A DNA stretch of 64,000 nucleotides, taken from assembly GCA_003640385.1 (NCBI GenBank), contig RCAB01000046.1, positions 124,001-188,000 on the forward strand. Reading direction: 5' to 3'. Both the position numbers and the translations under genes were made by a program. Below the pieces are notes generated by a model that worked only from the letters and a program-made list of their open reading frames with translations, was not told the origin of the DNA and made no database searches. This stretch comes from Setaria digitata (Eukaryota; Nematoda; Chromadorea; Rhabditida; Setariidae). Shown here piece by piece: positions 1-12,300 of the stretch. Within the stretch, counting starts at the first letter, position 1, and every line of letters starts with the position of its first letter.

Positions 1-1471
1 TTGAGTGAAACTAAGCCCTGGGTGCATTTTCACTCCTCACAGAGTCACAGTTTCATGTACAGACCGCAGTGTCAAAGTATACTTCAGCACCGGAATCTCC
101 ATTTCACGTAAACAGGTGAGATAGTATTACAGAAATGGAAGTGACAGAAAGGTTGTTCCAAGCAAGATATATAACTTGCTGAATGGTAAGCAGTCGATGA
201 GAGTGTGCGAGGTAGCATGAGTCTCAAAGTCTCTCGATAGGGCTTGTTTGCAGTCTGCTGTCTTTACTATAGAAGGGACCGTTATGCTGTCCTGTATAGT
301 ACCCAAGTGGCCAAGGCTTCGGTAATGTTGTTAAAAGCAAGAAACGGTGCCTTACCTTCAACGTAAAACGTTTCCTGAATAGCTACTGTTATTGATAAGA
401 TTTCTGGCAAGAAATTCATAATATTATCGTTCACATTCTCGGTTTGCTTCCTCTCATATGTTACGTACTATTTCCCTTTCAGTACCTACCACTTAAAATC
501 GTTTCTCATCTCTTGGAAAAACATTATTTTCATTTGGTACTCATTGCACCTTTCGAGACTTTCAGTATGGATATCTAATAGTGATCCGTGAGGTGAAAAT
601 GCACTGAATTTAGCGCCATATCAGAAGTGGCCCATATCGTGGCTTTGTGAGAGGAATTGGTAGTGTAAGTTGTTACAGCACTTTGTTTGATATAGGAAAG
701 TTGTTCAGATTATTCGTGCATTTATTATAGTTTCGATTCCTTCGGATGAGAAATGGAAATCTAGATAAATATACCACGATTGCAAATACTACCATTTTAA
801 CAGTTGAATATACTTTATACACTATGAAGTTGCTAATTATTTACGACTCTATGGGAGTTCTGCGTATATAACCTATTTTAAATGGCGAAAGCTTAGTTGG
901 TCCATACGAAGCTTTTCCCGCTATTCGTCAGTAATGTAATAATCATTAATTATTACGTCTGCCTTTTTTAATAATCTGTATTTACTTATTCTAATAGAGG
1001 AGTCGAAATGATTGGGAAAAAGTAAAAATATTTTATAAACCGACACTTCGAACATGTCGCTTTACCAAAGTTATGCATTGCGTAGGAGGATTTTTATGAG
1101 GTTTTGTGAAATGAAAAAGATAATCGATACCTCTAATCATTTGATGTATCGCTTCTTCAGCTATTGGTTTAACTTGAATACTCGGAATCTCCGATGAGGC
1201 TAACAACGTTTGCTGAATTGCACATTCGGAAATGAGGTGTATGTCGTTGTAAGGTTATGTGTTAGGTATCATGAGAAAAATGATTTCTCTTGTCAAACTG
1301 TTATTTATTCGAGTGTGTATTAGCACGGAATTAATTCTATTAGGTGTCCTCTTTCTTCTGTGTAGCTGCTACTACGAATCCAGTGTATTTTTTGCCTAAG
1401 CTTTGTTCTTTCTTTTGCGAAATAATTGATTTTTTTGTGCCAATCCTTTCCTATTGTATACCAAGCATACA

Positions 1472-1503
<32 letters not shown>

Positions 1504-1550
1504 GTAAATTTTATTTGTTCTGCCTGCTTTACTGATATGAATTTTTGCAG
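1..1550. other. Upstream region of efa-6, no gene seen
   Basis: No exon with recognisable protein similarity was found in this AT-rich stretch. It ends in a 23-nt T run (1478-1500) and the trans-splice-like acceptor of the first gene. It could hold the efa-6 promoter and outron, or the 3' end of an upstream gene outside the window. Confidence 0.5.
1478..1500. repeat. Poly-T run (23 nt)
   Basis: Uninterrupted T run just upstream of the efa-6 acceptor. It may act as part of the pyrimidine tract or be simple homopolymer expansion. Confidence 0.95.
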
Positions 1551-1555
1551 GTATG
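1541..1555 (+). promoter_or_regulatory. Probable spliced-leader acceptor before the efa-6 ATG
   Basis: ATTTTTGCAG ends at 1550 and the start codon follows at 1553. A 3' splice site only 2 nt before the initiator ATG, with no need for an upstream coding exon, is typical of SL trans-splicing in nematodes. The trans-splicing itself is inferred. Confidence 0.6.
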
Positions 1556-4500
1556 ACGGAGGTGCTCCTTGGACATGATGTAGTGGGGTCTCCACTCGGT
1601 TCAGACGCAGGCTCGGGGAATTCGCTGAAGAACGGCGCACCACGTTCTGAATTCTTTTTGATGACTGGTGATAAAATAATCAATCTAAACCACAAAATAT
1701 CTCCACGATACGCTGAGGTTATTTACTGAACGAAATTGTAACTAAAAATTGTTTTTAAGTATTGTAAAGCTATTGACCACGTATAAAATATGCATTCTGC
1801 ATCATTTTCTTGATATTTAAATTTTTTTTCTTCCTCTGTTTGTTGGTAAATTATCGTTTCGTAGTTGAGCAAACTATAAACTGGAACTTGAAATATCATT
1901 TGTTTTACGCAGTGTCACACCAGAACTTGCTTTAGATGCACTGTGAACAGCTACCACCAACAACAGAAAAGGCGAACTTACCTCCATGTAGAAGACCTTT
2001 TGATGATTTTCCTTCAGCAATGCAAGAAAAATCACGAAATAGGAGATTTAATCCAGAATCCGCCGTGCCTGCATCACAGTCAGAAAATGGATTGCATGAA
2101 AGGGAGTATCTTCAGGTTTTGTTTGAACTCTTTACTTGGTTGAACATAATAATCATAAACTACCAAGAAGCAAAATGAGCACCCAGTTGGCATGCCAAAA
2201 TGTTTGCATTGGAATAGCCTTTCTTCTGTCCATGATCGACTACGACAAGGAATTAGTGCGACAAGAATAACGGTCACTCGGTCCCTCATTTCAGGATATT
2301 GGGATTGACGGGAAGAACTCATCTGTGACAGTGAACATAGATAGAAATAATCTAAGTTGCACAGCAGAAGCGAGTGGTTCCATGGCGACTGTTTCTAGTG
2401 CTTTGTCGTCACATTGGAGCAATTCTGCAGCAGCTGACCATAGTCCGAAGGTCGAGCATGAAAATGCGGTTGTAGCGAGACCGTTCGAAATTAGTCGAAG
2501 TGAACCAAACAGCCCTGCGAAGGCTTCTATTCCTGTTATAAACAGTTTTGTCTCAACAGTTAGATGTCCATCTCCTTCAGGTAAGTGATTTTTATGTAAT
2601 TCATAAAAAACTAATGAGTTTATTATACTTTATATCCTGTTTATGAATTGCAAAATTTTTTTAGACCAGGATAGGAGATCAGAATTGGATTCTGAGGCAC
2701 CCATGCGTCTTGCCAAACGACTTTTCATATTAGATGGTTTCAGAAGAGAAGATATTGCAGTTCATTTATCGAAAACGTAATTTTTTTTGAATTATTCAGA
2801 TAACTATGTAAGGATAAGACTTGTATTTCCTTTGGAATGAATACGCGTCAGGTATTTTTTAGATTTCGGAGTATATTTGCAATTTTTGACTCATACCGCA
2901 TCAGAGGGTCAAAAATGAGAAAGTCCCAAGAAATATTATTAAGGATGAATCAATGAATGTCAGCACACTTCTCAAGAGCCTCGCAAGGGGAAAACTCGCT
3001 AAAGAGAAATGTTTGTCTGTGGGCCGCTTTTTTCCTGCTATACTTTTTGTGAAAAATAGAGCTTCATGCTAATATAAACATGGCTTTCGTGTTACATATG
3101 AGAAGCTCTAAAACAGTAGTAGGATTATGATAAATTCTTTATTCGTGATAAATTTAGGAATGAATATGGGATATCCGTTGCGGAAGAATATTGTGCCTTG
3201 TTCAATTTCTCCGGAATTCGTTTGGATGCTGCACTACGAGATTTTCTTTCAAGATTTTGCCTGACAGGCGAAACTCAGGAAAGGACTCGTATCATTGAAC
3301 ATTTTGCTAGACGTTATCATGAGTGTAATCCAACACTTTTTAAAAGTGTAGGTAAGTTGCTGAAATGTTGATTGGTCTTCGCAAATTTATTTTTTTTTCT
3401 TCCTCTTTTTTTTTTTTAAAGACAGTTTTAAATTTATCTGTATATTTTATGAACTCCACCTTCCTGGCATGAGAATAAGAGTATTTATGATATATGTTAA
3501 GGATGAATAATGTTTTTTGTCAAAGATTTAAATTTTTTAGACCAAGTCCATGCACTTACTTGTGCCTTATTATTGCTGAACTCGGATTTGCATGGTCCGG
3601 TATGACATTTACTTCGATTATCGCGTTTCTTATCTATTTACTTTTTATTTTTCATTTTATTCCATTTTTATCGTTTTTATCATGTAATTAGTTTACAAAT
3701 ATGGTTATTACACAATATGTAACTTTCCAAACAAAATCAGGATTATCGTTTCATCTTACTTGTTCCGCGTTCGTGATTTTTACGTCTCCAGAATGTTGGA
3801 AGGAGAATGTCTAGTCGAGATTTCGTGGATAATCTGGGTCAAACAGAACATGTTTTCGATTGCTCTTTATTGAAGACATTGTATCTCGCTATTAAGGATC
3901 AACCTATCAAATGGGTTGGGTAAGTGTTGCTTATTTGTTGACGCTTGTTTTCCAGAATTTGATCCAAATGATTAGTTTTTGGCTACATTTGGCTGTAAAC
4001 TCTGAAACGAAAAAAAAATAGTTTAAAATAACTTTTCCAGAGAGTTAGAGGGAAGATCAGTTAATGATATATCAGTGGCAGATGATATTACTTCATTACT
4101 CCGTGAAAAAAAGAAAAACATTCTATCAAAATCACGATCGACAGTGAGTGATGATGACCAAATTGAGTATAAATCTGGTTGGGTTGTGAGGAAATGCCTT
4201 TTTGATAGAGATGGAAAGCGAAGTAAGTTGATCAATTTTTTTAACAGTGAACATTAAGAATAAGTTGTAATCACTGATCAGACTGTTGTGCTTAATGATC
4301 TGCTGTAACTTCCACTGATTTCAAAAATTTCTTTTTTCGGATTGTCAGCAACGGCAATATGTAAAATTTTAGTAAGAGAAACGGATAAGAGCTTTTAAAT
4401 TATTTGATTTTAGCTCCCTTTGGTCGTCGCGGTTGGAAAATGGTTTACGCACGACTTCGGGGGATGGTGCTTTATCTGCACAAAGATGAGAGCGGTTTTC

Positions 4501-5971
4501 GGCATGGCCGTTTTCAGACATTCAATAATGCAATCCTTTTACATCATGCTTTGGCAGAAAAGCCTGAAGATTACTGTAAGCGACAACACGTGTTCAAGCT
4601 GAGGACAGCGAATCTTGGTGAAACACTTTTTCAAACGAGGTAAGTTATTACTGGGTGTGTATTTTTGCTGTGTATTTTTTTGCAAAAAATCTTAAGATGT
4701 TTTATTTACTTTTTCAATAAATTAAATTGTTCCAGTTGGTTAATCTTCTCGATAGCAGTACTCAGGTACTAATCACTTTTCTTTTTTGTAAAACTCTGAA
4801 CTCATTAAAGCGTTTTAAGCCTTATTGAGCATAACTAATCGCTTTTCAGTGATCCAAGCGAAGTGCAACAGTGGATTGGTACGATTAATTATGTTGCTGC
4901 AGCCTTCTCTTCACCGGCATTGCCACCCTCTGTTTCAAGTCAGACTGAAGTTTTTCACAAACCTCTACTACCCAGTGCACCATCAGGCCTGTCAATAGTA
5001 GGTTTTTCACTACTCCTAAGGTAGAATAGATGCCAACGTTGAGTTGAATGGATCTCTGTGTTTATGTGCTACTATGAGTATTGTTCAATTAACTATATGA
5101 ATTGGTTTCCTTTTAAAAGTGCTTCTAGATGGTCAGAAATTTTTTGGCTCACAATAAAATATCGGTGAAATATCACCTTAATAATAAGAAATTAGGATGA
5201 GCCATGTACTACAGTAGTTCACTAATTTTACTAATTTTCTGACTCTATTAGTAGTAATTTTTACTTTGAACTGCAGAGAGAAATAAAATTCATTTGAGGC
5301 AGAGCAGTTGAGAGCCCACGAGAAGAAAGAGGAAGAAATGGGATTAAGACTTGAAGAGCTTATGAAAACAGCACCGTCTCTGAAAGCGAAAGGCCATGTT
5401 GTTCTGGAATTTTTCTATAAAGAGCGCTTCTTATATCAGGAAGTAATTTTTTTTTTTGAGAATGTGGTCGTGATTTGAGTACTGCCATACGTTCATTTCC
5501 CCCTTCAAGTTTTAATTTGAACAGAATTGACTAGATGCCTCTGCTTCAACGTTAACGTCTCATTTTTCTTCATTATATTGAGGAAATAATACGTCGCGAA
5601 AACTATGAACATTGTTCTTTGATTCATCGTGCTTCTTGTTACAGAGGGAGCGGTACCAACGTTATGTCGAAATTTTGCGTGAAAACCTTAATTCACTGTC
5701 ACCGTCACATTCCATGGCAATACGTATAGATCCAGCCATAGCAAGTTATCGATTGAGTGATTTGGGAAGATCATCTAGTTCTACACAGAACAAAATGATT
5801 GGTTGTACAGGAATAGTCAAAGAGGAACCAGAGGAAGAGGCAAAGGCTGAAAAAGCTGAAGAGGAAGATTCCGACTTAGAATCCGATGATTCAGACACAA
5901 GTACAGGTCGCTGTAGTTACCAGGAAGCAATACTCCAGAATGCAGGTCCCCATTTGGTAATATCAAAATAA
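1553..5971 (+). CDS. efa-6: EFA-6/PSD-family Arf6 guanine-nucleotide exchange factor
   Basis: Model of 12 exons: 1553-1717, 1936-2115, 2295-2580, 2665-2776, 3158-3351, 3541-3599, 3792-3919, 4041-4222, 4414-4639, 4850-4997, 5299-5442, 5645-5971 (716 aa). Residues 1-210 look disordered. A Sec7 domain follows (about 225-390), with the glutamic-finger motif LTGETQERTRIIEHF (catalytic Glu at about 286) and LLLLNSDLHGPNVGRRMSSRDF. A PH domain (about 419-532) contains RRGWKMVYARLRGMVLYLHKD and QWIGTINYVAAAFSSPALP. Then come a coiled coil with EQLRAHEKKEEEM and an acidic tail rich in E, D and S. This Sec7-PH-coiled-coil order defines the EFA6/PSD family, which loads GTP onto Arf6 at the plasma membrane. 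C. elegans EFA-6 also limits cortical microtubule growth through its N terminus. The acceptors chosen for exons 2 and 11 (TTTAG and TTTGAG) are the least certain; both preserve phase and family similarity. Confidence 0.9.
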
Positions 5972-7092
5972 GGTACTTTGGTTCAAGAGGGGCAAATTCA
6001 GCACAATATGTGTTTTTGTTAGCTGATCGGAAAAATTTTATTTGGACAGAATTTGATGAAGGGATTTCGGGGATATTCGGGGTGGAACCATCGTGGTTGG
6101 CTTCATAAAGAGAACTATTAAGACAGTGCTCGAAATATCTGAAGTAGGAACTCCTCATGACTCTCTGAAGCAAAGAATCGACTCGTTTGTTTTTGATCAC
6201 GTTCGTCTTTGAGAATTTCTTTCCTGTCCCATTTCTCCTTGTGAATGTGGGACAGTGATATTTCTTTGTAACTGTATGCCTAAGTCAGTTAAAGCTTTAC
6301 AAATTTGCTCATTTATGCCTATTAGAGTTGGAAACAGTCCATAAAAGAGTCTTTGGTGAGTCTCATTTACTCAGCGACCGCGTAATCTCAAATGAAGGAT
6401 GTAAACTCATCTGATCTTTAGAGAGATTTTTTGTTGTTTCTTTTGACATGGCTTTATTGCGGATTATTTGTGTATGAATTCATATTAAATTATGGTTAAT
6501 GTAGAAGTTCGGGTTATTTTTCACTGCTCCAAAAAACAGTATAAAACTAAAATTGATTGCAGTAGTCAAAATATATGTAACTCTCATTAACATGGCTTTG
6601 GGAACCTGGATTTCTCATCGGAAGTATAAAAAAACATACATAAAAAAGTGCACAGAAAAATTGCATTGTTGAAATTTATGGGATTGGGAATTTTTCATGA
6701 CGAGTATTACGTGCTAAGCATCTGGAAAGGACAAATTGGTGGTTGGAAGACGAATACTGTGGAGCGGAAATACGAATGGAACCGAAAGCAAAGTTTGTGA
6801 AAAATTTTTTTTTTTTTTCATTATGGAAGTCATTTGAGAACTATATGTTAACATTTGAGAAATTGTTAACACACTGTTGTATGCTTGTCCTGCTTTGCTG
6901 GAACTTTCATATTTTCTTTTCTGTTAATAAATGCTTTTTTTTTTCCTAAGCATTTGTTGCTGTTGCTGTGAAATGTCTTTGTTAGAAAATTTAATTATCA
7001 TTTCGTAAGTTCTCGCTTTTATCCCCAAGCGGCTGTTTCAAATCCGTCCGTATGGGGTTTTTCTTTTTTCTCTTGTTCTTTGTACAATTTTC

Positions 7093-7113
7093 TTTTTTTT
7101 TTTTTTTTTTTTT
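7093..7113. repeat. Poly-T run (21 nt)
   Basis: Homopolymer T run in the efa-6/cfp-1 intergenic region. Confidence 0.95.
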
Positions 7114-8132
7114 CATGATCTATCCTGTCTGACATGATTTCTTCCTGAATTCTACTCGAGTTTTTATCGTATTGTTTGTGACTGGATTTACCGGATTTTT
7201 TCCCAAACATAATGGATTTGAATTGTACAAGCTTCACTTCTCTGCTGGCAAATTCCCTTCTGAATATGCAGTTCTACTGTCGGTGCGAAAATAAGCTTAT
7301 TTCATTATCTACTTTGGAGCTTTTTAAATTTCGAAATTTATTCATTCGACTCATACACCAGCACGAGCATAAACGGTAACAAATAGATGGCATGTTCTGT
7401 AGAGAACTTCGTGAAAGTCGCATATTCAAATAGGAATAAATGGCCATAGATTTGTCTGGAAATTGGTATAATTAAAATCTATTGCGTGTATTTCATTTTT
7501 TTTTTTAGTTTTTTTTTTTTATTTTTTATGTGGTAAATATTATGCTTAAATTTATCAAATTATTTTGTTGTAATTACAGCTGTTAGAATACTGTCGTACA
7601 TTTTGTTTTTTCAAGTCCCATTGCTACTATTTTAATTTGCTTGATGAAAAGATTCTTCTCTTAATTGTTGTTAGATTGTAATGATTCCTTAGTTCCTTCA
7701 GTGAAGAAATAACATTTTCGATGCAGATTATGCAAGTCTGTAGTTTAACTAGTCGTTTACTACGTGTACATTTGGCTACTCTGTTCTTCAATGTAACTTC
7801 ATAGTTGGGTGTTGGTGGTACGGCTATGGACATTTACGGTATTATTGACCTGACCTTATTTTTATACAAAAATTGTTAAAGGGACATAGATTTCCCTTTT
7901 TTTTTTTGAATTGAAGTTAGATAATGGAAACAGCTCATAAGCTTATGAGCAGCTTTAAGCTTGGCTATGTAAACGAATGAGAATGATGATATGTATTGGC
8001 AAATTGGCAATTTCCACAACGTATGTTACTAGTTATTTAGACAATACACTTACTTTTTAGAAATTTCGATTTCTTCATTTAGGTAATAAACACTTCATTT
8101 TGCCGACAGGCTCACAGAAGCTCGCTTTGTGC

Positions 8133-8156
8133 TTTTTTTTTTTTTTTTTTTTTTTT
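8133..8156. repeat. Poly-T run (24 nt)
   Basis: Homopolymer T run in the efa-6/cfp-1 intergenic region. Confidence 0.95.
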
Positions 8157-9326
8157 CACGACACAACGGGTTTTCCCTGTGATTTTAATTGCATTTATGA
8201 TATGACTGAATAAATGTGGTCCATTCTCGTTATCTTCTTTTGGATTGATTAGAAGCTTGCTTTTGAGTATGTTTTCTTGAATAATTTTTGCGAAATTAGC
8301 AATTTTCCCAGTTGATGTGACGTTTAGAACCAACTTAGCAATCACAACCCCGAAATGAGTTCTATGTGATATGGAATTTGGATTGCATTTCGAAATGGCT
8401 TTGGCAGTAGTCTTCGTACTATTGTCATAGCAGTAGCACGTGGTGATGATATGATTGCTTTTGTAATTAAAACATCTAGACATTCGTGGTGAAGATGGAC
8501 TTCAGTAGATATCTATATTTCTAATTTAATTGCATTTTAAATGTGAAGTGCTTGCTACCGAGATTTGCATAATTTGTATCACAGTTCCTGTAAATAAACT
8601 GGGGACATTTGCATATTTCGAACGAGGCGAGACTGACCAAGATTTTAGTAATCATTGTTTGTTTTTTGGTATTGCTTTTGTGAATCATTTTCAAGTTTAG
8701 CAAGGTCGAAAACGGGTGGTATTATTGGGAATTATGTGATTATATAGGTCACTTAAAAAGGAGTTGTGTGATGCCAACTTGGGTAAATCATGATCAGAGT
8801 GAGGCAGTGAGGCACCATGACGAACAGACTGTATAACCATCTTTTTATATTTGATTTGTTTGACAGATTACCGATTTAGGATTTGTTCTTCATTAGATCA
8901 TTGAAACTCATGGAAGGTAAACAGTCGACCTTCCGAGCAATATTAGGAACAAAATTATACTTAATAGTTATGTATCATGCATCATTCTTAGGTATGAATT
9001 TGCAGAAGCAGATAGCTTAGTTGCGGCCGATTCCACAAGAGCAGCGGGAAATTGAAATAAGATTTTGGTGTTTAACGGCACAGTATCGAATATACCACTA
9101 TCACTTACACTTTCTTTTTCACTGCGTTAGCTCCTAAGAGCTCTGTCCGTTTGCTTGTTTCTTGAATGACCAATTAGGTTATTTGTCAAATAAATATAGA
9201 AAACGGTGGTGTTATGTTGATGGAATGATTCGTTTCATATTTTTCATCGGTAATGCGTTGGATTCAATCTGATAATTGTTGCCAGATTGTGGTTTTTTCT
9301 TTTTTTTCGTGATTGTGGTTCATATG

Positions 9327-9347
9327 TGTTAAGCAGGTGATCATATG
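9327..9347 (+). promoter_or_regulatory. Possible spliced-leader acceptor before the cfp-1 ATG
   Basis: GTGTTAAGCAG ends at 9336 and the ATG is at 9345, 8 nt downstream. The pyrimidine tract is weak, so this is less convincing than the acceptors of the other genes. Confidence 0.45.
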
Positions 9348-12300
9348 ACAACAGTAGTAGACATGGAATCCAGCGAGAAGGTTCTGCCAAATCTGGAAGC
9401 AACAAAAATCAACCAGACAGGTATTTCTCTCGTAGTCAAAAATTATATAAAGATATGGAACGTGTCTATGGTAGGGTTATGAATAATGAAAAATTTACTG
9501 ATTCAATCATTTGCTTACTGCGAACAAATTTGCAATACCTCATACTCTTGTACTGCCATTAGGACGCTCTGCTGAATCATCAGTGTCCTGAATTCTTGTC
9601 ACGCAGTAATGTAAATTTCTGGGCAGTGTATCAAATGTGTTTGCGCCTTAATTTGCAGAGGGCAGCGATCACAATGTATAATTGAGACAACCTAACTTTA
9701 AAAGAATTCTGTTGTTGCTGATGCAAGGAAAAGATGGTTAGGAAAGAGAGAGAAGGGAGACAGGCTTTTAATAATTATTTCTTTCGTGTTCTAAGAATAT
9801 CAGAATATCTAAAAGGAGATGAGAAGCCGTTAGATTTGATTTTGCGTCTGTTTATATGTTATCCTGAATATAATTTCGAGTCTATTATTATTGACTGGAA
9901 TTGAGATTTAATGTTATGATCTTGAGGTACAGGAAAAGCAGTTATTTCTCTAGCCATTATTCATAACAAATCAGTTTGAGAATAGATCATCTTCGGAAGA
10001 GTTCTTTGTTACAGGAAAAGTTAACGATGAACAGCAAACGCACTGCTTGTGCGGAAGTAGTGATGAATCATCATTTATGATATGTTGCGATCACTGTGGT
10101 GTCTGGTATCATGGAGCATGTCTGCAGGTAACTTTCTCATTTCATGTAATGTGTTTAAAAGAAATCTTTCAAGCATGAGAAAATGTGTTCCTTCACTGTA
10201 GGAAGAAGGGGAAAAAATTTTTTAATAACTACAAAATTTGCATAGTTATGAAATAGTTTTACTGGCAATCACTTCATATTCATATAAAATTCATTTTCTA
10301 TAACTTACCATGTCATGTTTAGGCTTACCGTACTTTATTTATTCATCCGTTTAAGGTCACTCGTACTCAAGCAAATCGTATTGAAACGTATGCATGCCCA
10401 CCTTGCATTAGCAAAAACAACAGTTTGAAAATCATTTACCGCGCTCCGGTAGGTTTCATATTTCCGATCTGAACGAATTGATTGGTTCCTTAATGGAGTT
10501 TTTTTTTTTTTATATTTTTTTTTCAAATATGTGCCATTATTGCCTTCATAGTGGAAGGTGATTCTTAATATCTTTAGTCTTTTAACTTCCTTTTCAGAAG
10601 AGAGAACGAGAAAAAAGCATTCATCGTGAAAAACAGTGCAAGTCAAAGGGAGTAAGAAGCGACATCAAAACTCAAAGTGGCCTGAAGCGTTCCTCAAAAG
10701 ATGAGCATGGTTTTCGCTTATTACGTGGGTCGTTTTTGCAATGCAGGAGTAGTTGAATTAGGATAAGCCTAGCAAATTTTGTATGCATTGTTTCTGACTT
10801 TTTAAGCTGCGTTCACACTGGTTGTAAAATATTGCAGAGGAAAACAAACCTGAGGAAGGATGCAACAACTGCATTAACTGTTTTCGATCTGAAAACTGTG
10901 GTAAATGTTCAAATTGTAACACTTCTGTAGAGCCGTGCTTGAAGCGCGTTTGTTTACAGTCAGAGTGGTGGAATAAACACAAGAAAAGATCGCAACAGTC
11001 CAAAGATGCTTCGAAAGAGGAAGGTTGTTACTGTTAGATCTTGAACTTCTTGTTTTACGTGTTTGATTTTATCGGTTTAGGCTGTGAACGTTTTCAGTTC
11101 GTTCGATTTAATGGCAACCATATTTGTTGAAATCGTTGAAGTCCTTCGCAGCGAGTTGAAGCTCAAAAATATATGGAATTTTTTCATTATTTTTTCCCCA
11201 ATATTCACTGCATCTGACGCACTTTTTTGACATCGTCTAGGGCATTTTCATATATTTGGTTTTTTTTTTTTTTTTTTTTTTTTCTTTCTTTGTGAAGCCA
11301 CGAAAACTGAGGAAATTTTAAACGGTTGCTATGTTAGATTGATTAAATCTAACCTTAAAATGCAAACAGTTTTGCTTTCAGCAGTGTTGTCGAACGTACT
11401 ACACTCTGTCTCGGCTAAAGGCAAGAAAGAACGAATGAAGTATGCTTAGTAAGCCGTTTATCAGACCCTTATGAATCCTTTTTCAAGCTTATTTTTCATT
11501 TAAAAGTTTAATAGTGACTTTTCAGCATAACAGATGATGATGATGATAATAACACGGAAGTTCCTAAACGAGAGAGTGGTTCTGCTAAAAAGCAACAAAA
11601 GAAAGTCGCAAGAAAAAAGACTGCGTCCTATCAGGTTCTTATTCACTTTTAGAAAACAGACCATGCTATCTATATTTCCAAATTCTTCGGTTGGTTTCCC
11701 TAGAGGTTGTACTTTCAATTCCGTTGCATGTTTGTTACTAGCGTTTTCGGTAAAAGGGAACTGTGAAAAAATAAATGAGGTTAGAGAAATCATTCAATGT
11801 GTTTGAAAATACTATTCATGATTCATTAATCTGCCACTCTTTTTTTTTTCCAGTTTTTTTTACATTTCCCAAGTGACCATATGTTCACCTTTCTTCCCAT
11901 TACCATTTTTTTTTTTTTTGTTACAAGCTATGTATTTTCTTATGATCCGTTGAATAGGCAAATCTTCTCATCCTGCTAAATCTATAAAGATATGACCTTG
12001 CATTTTCTAGTTAACGAATCTATTTTATTTGGTAAGTTCTGCTCAATGTTTCAATCGGAAATATAAAAAGAAAGAAAAAGAAAACTGTTGCTGAATTATT
12101 TCAAAGTAATAATTATAAAGACTATACTTTATCTCTTTTGGTTAATGGTAAGCGTTGCCAATTTTTTTTAGTTGAATTTTACTTTAATGGTTTTTTTTCC
12201 GTTGTTTTTGTTGTCACGGTGTGTAAGTGAGTGTGCCAAAGTTGCGTCTGTCGGGAGCGGCTTAAATTTTTTTTTTTAATATTTTTAGAAACGCCAGACA

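Larger units (their letters stand above)
5972..9336. other. Intergenic region efa-6 to cfp-1
   Basis: About 3.4 kb without a supportable gene. It holds two long T runs (7093-7113 and 8133-8156) and an AATAAA at 6926-6931 that could serve efa-6, although it is about 950 nt from the stop. Small open frames here are AT-rich and resemble no family I know. Confidence 0.6.

Noticed and set aside
8112..8483. Minus-strand 123-codon open frame in the efa-6/cfp-1 gap
   Set aside because: It ends in a poly-Lys stretch made by the T run and shows no family similarity or exon-like splice signals.
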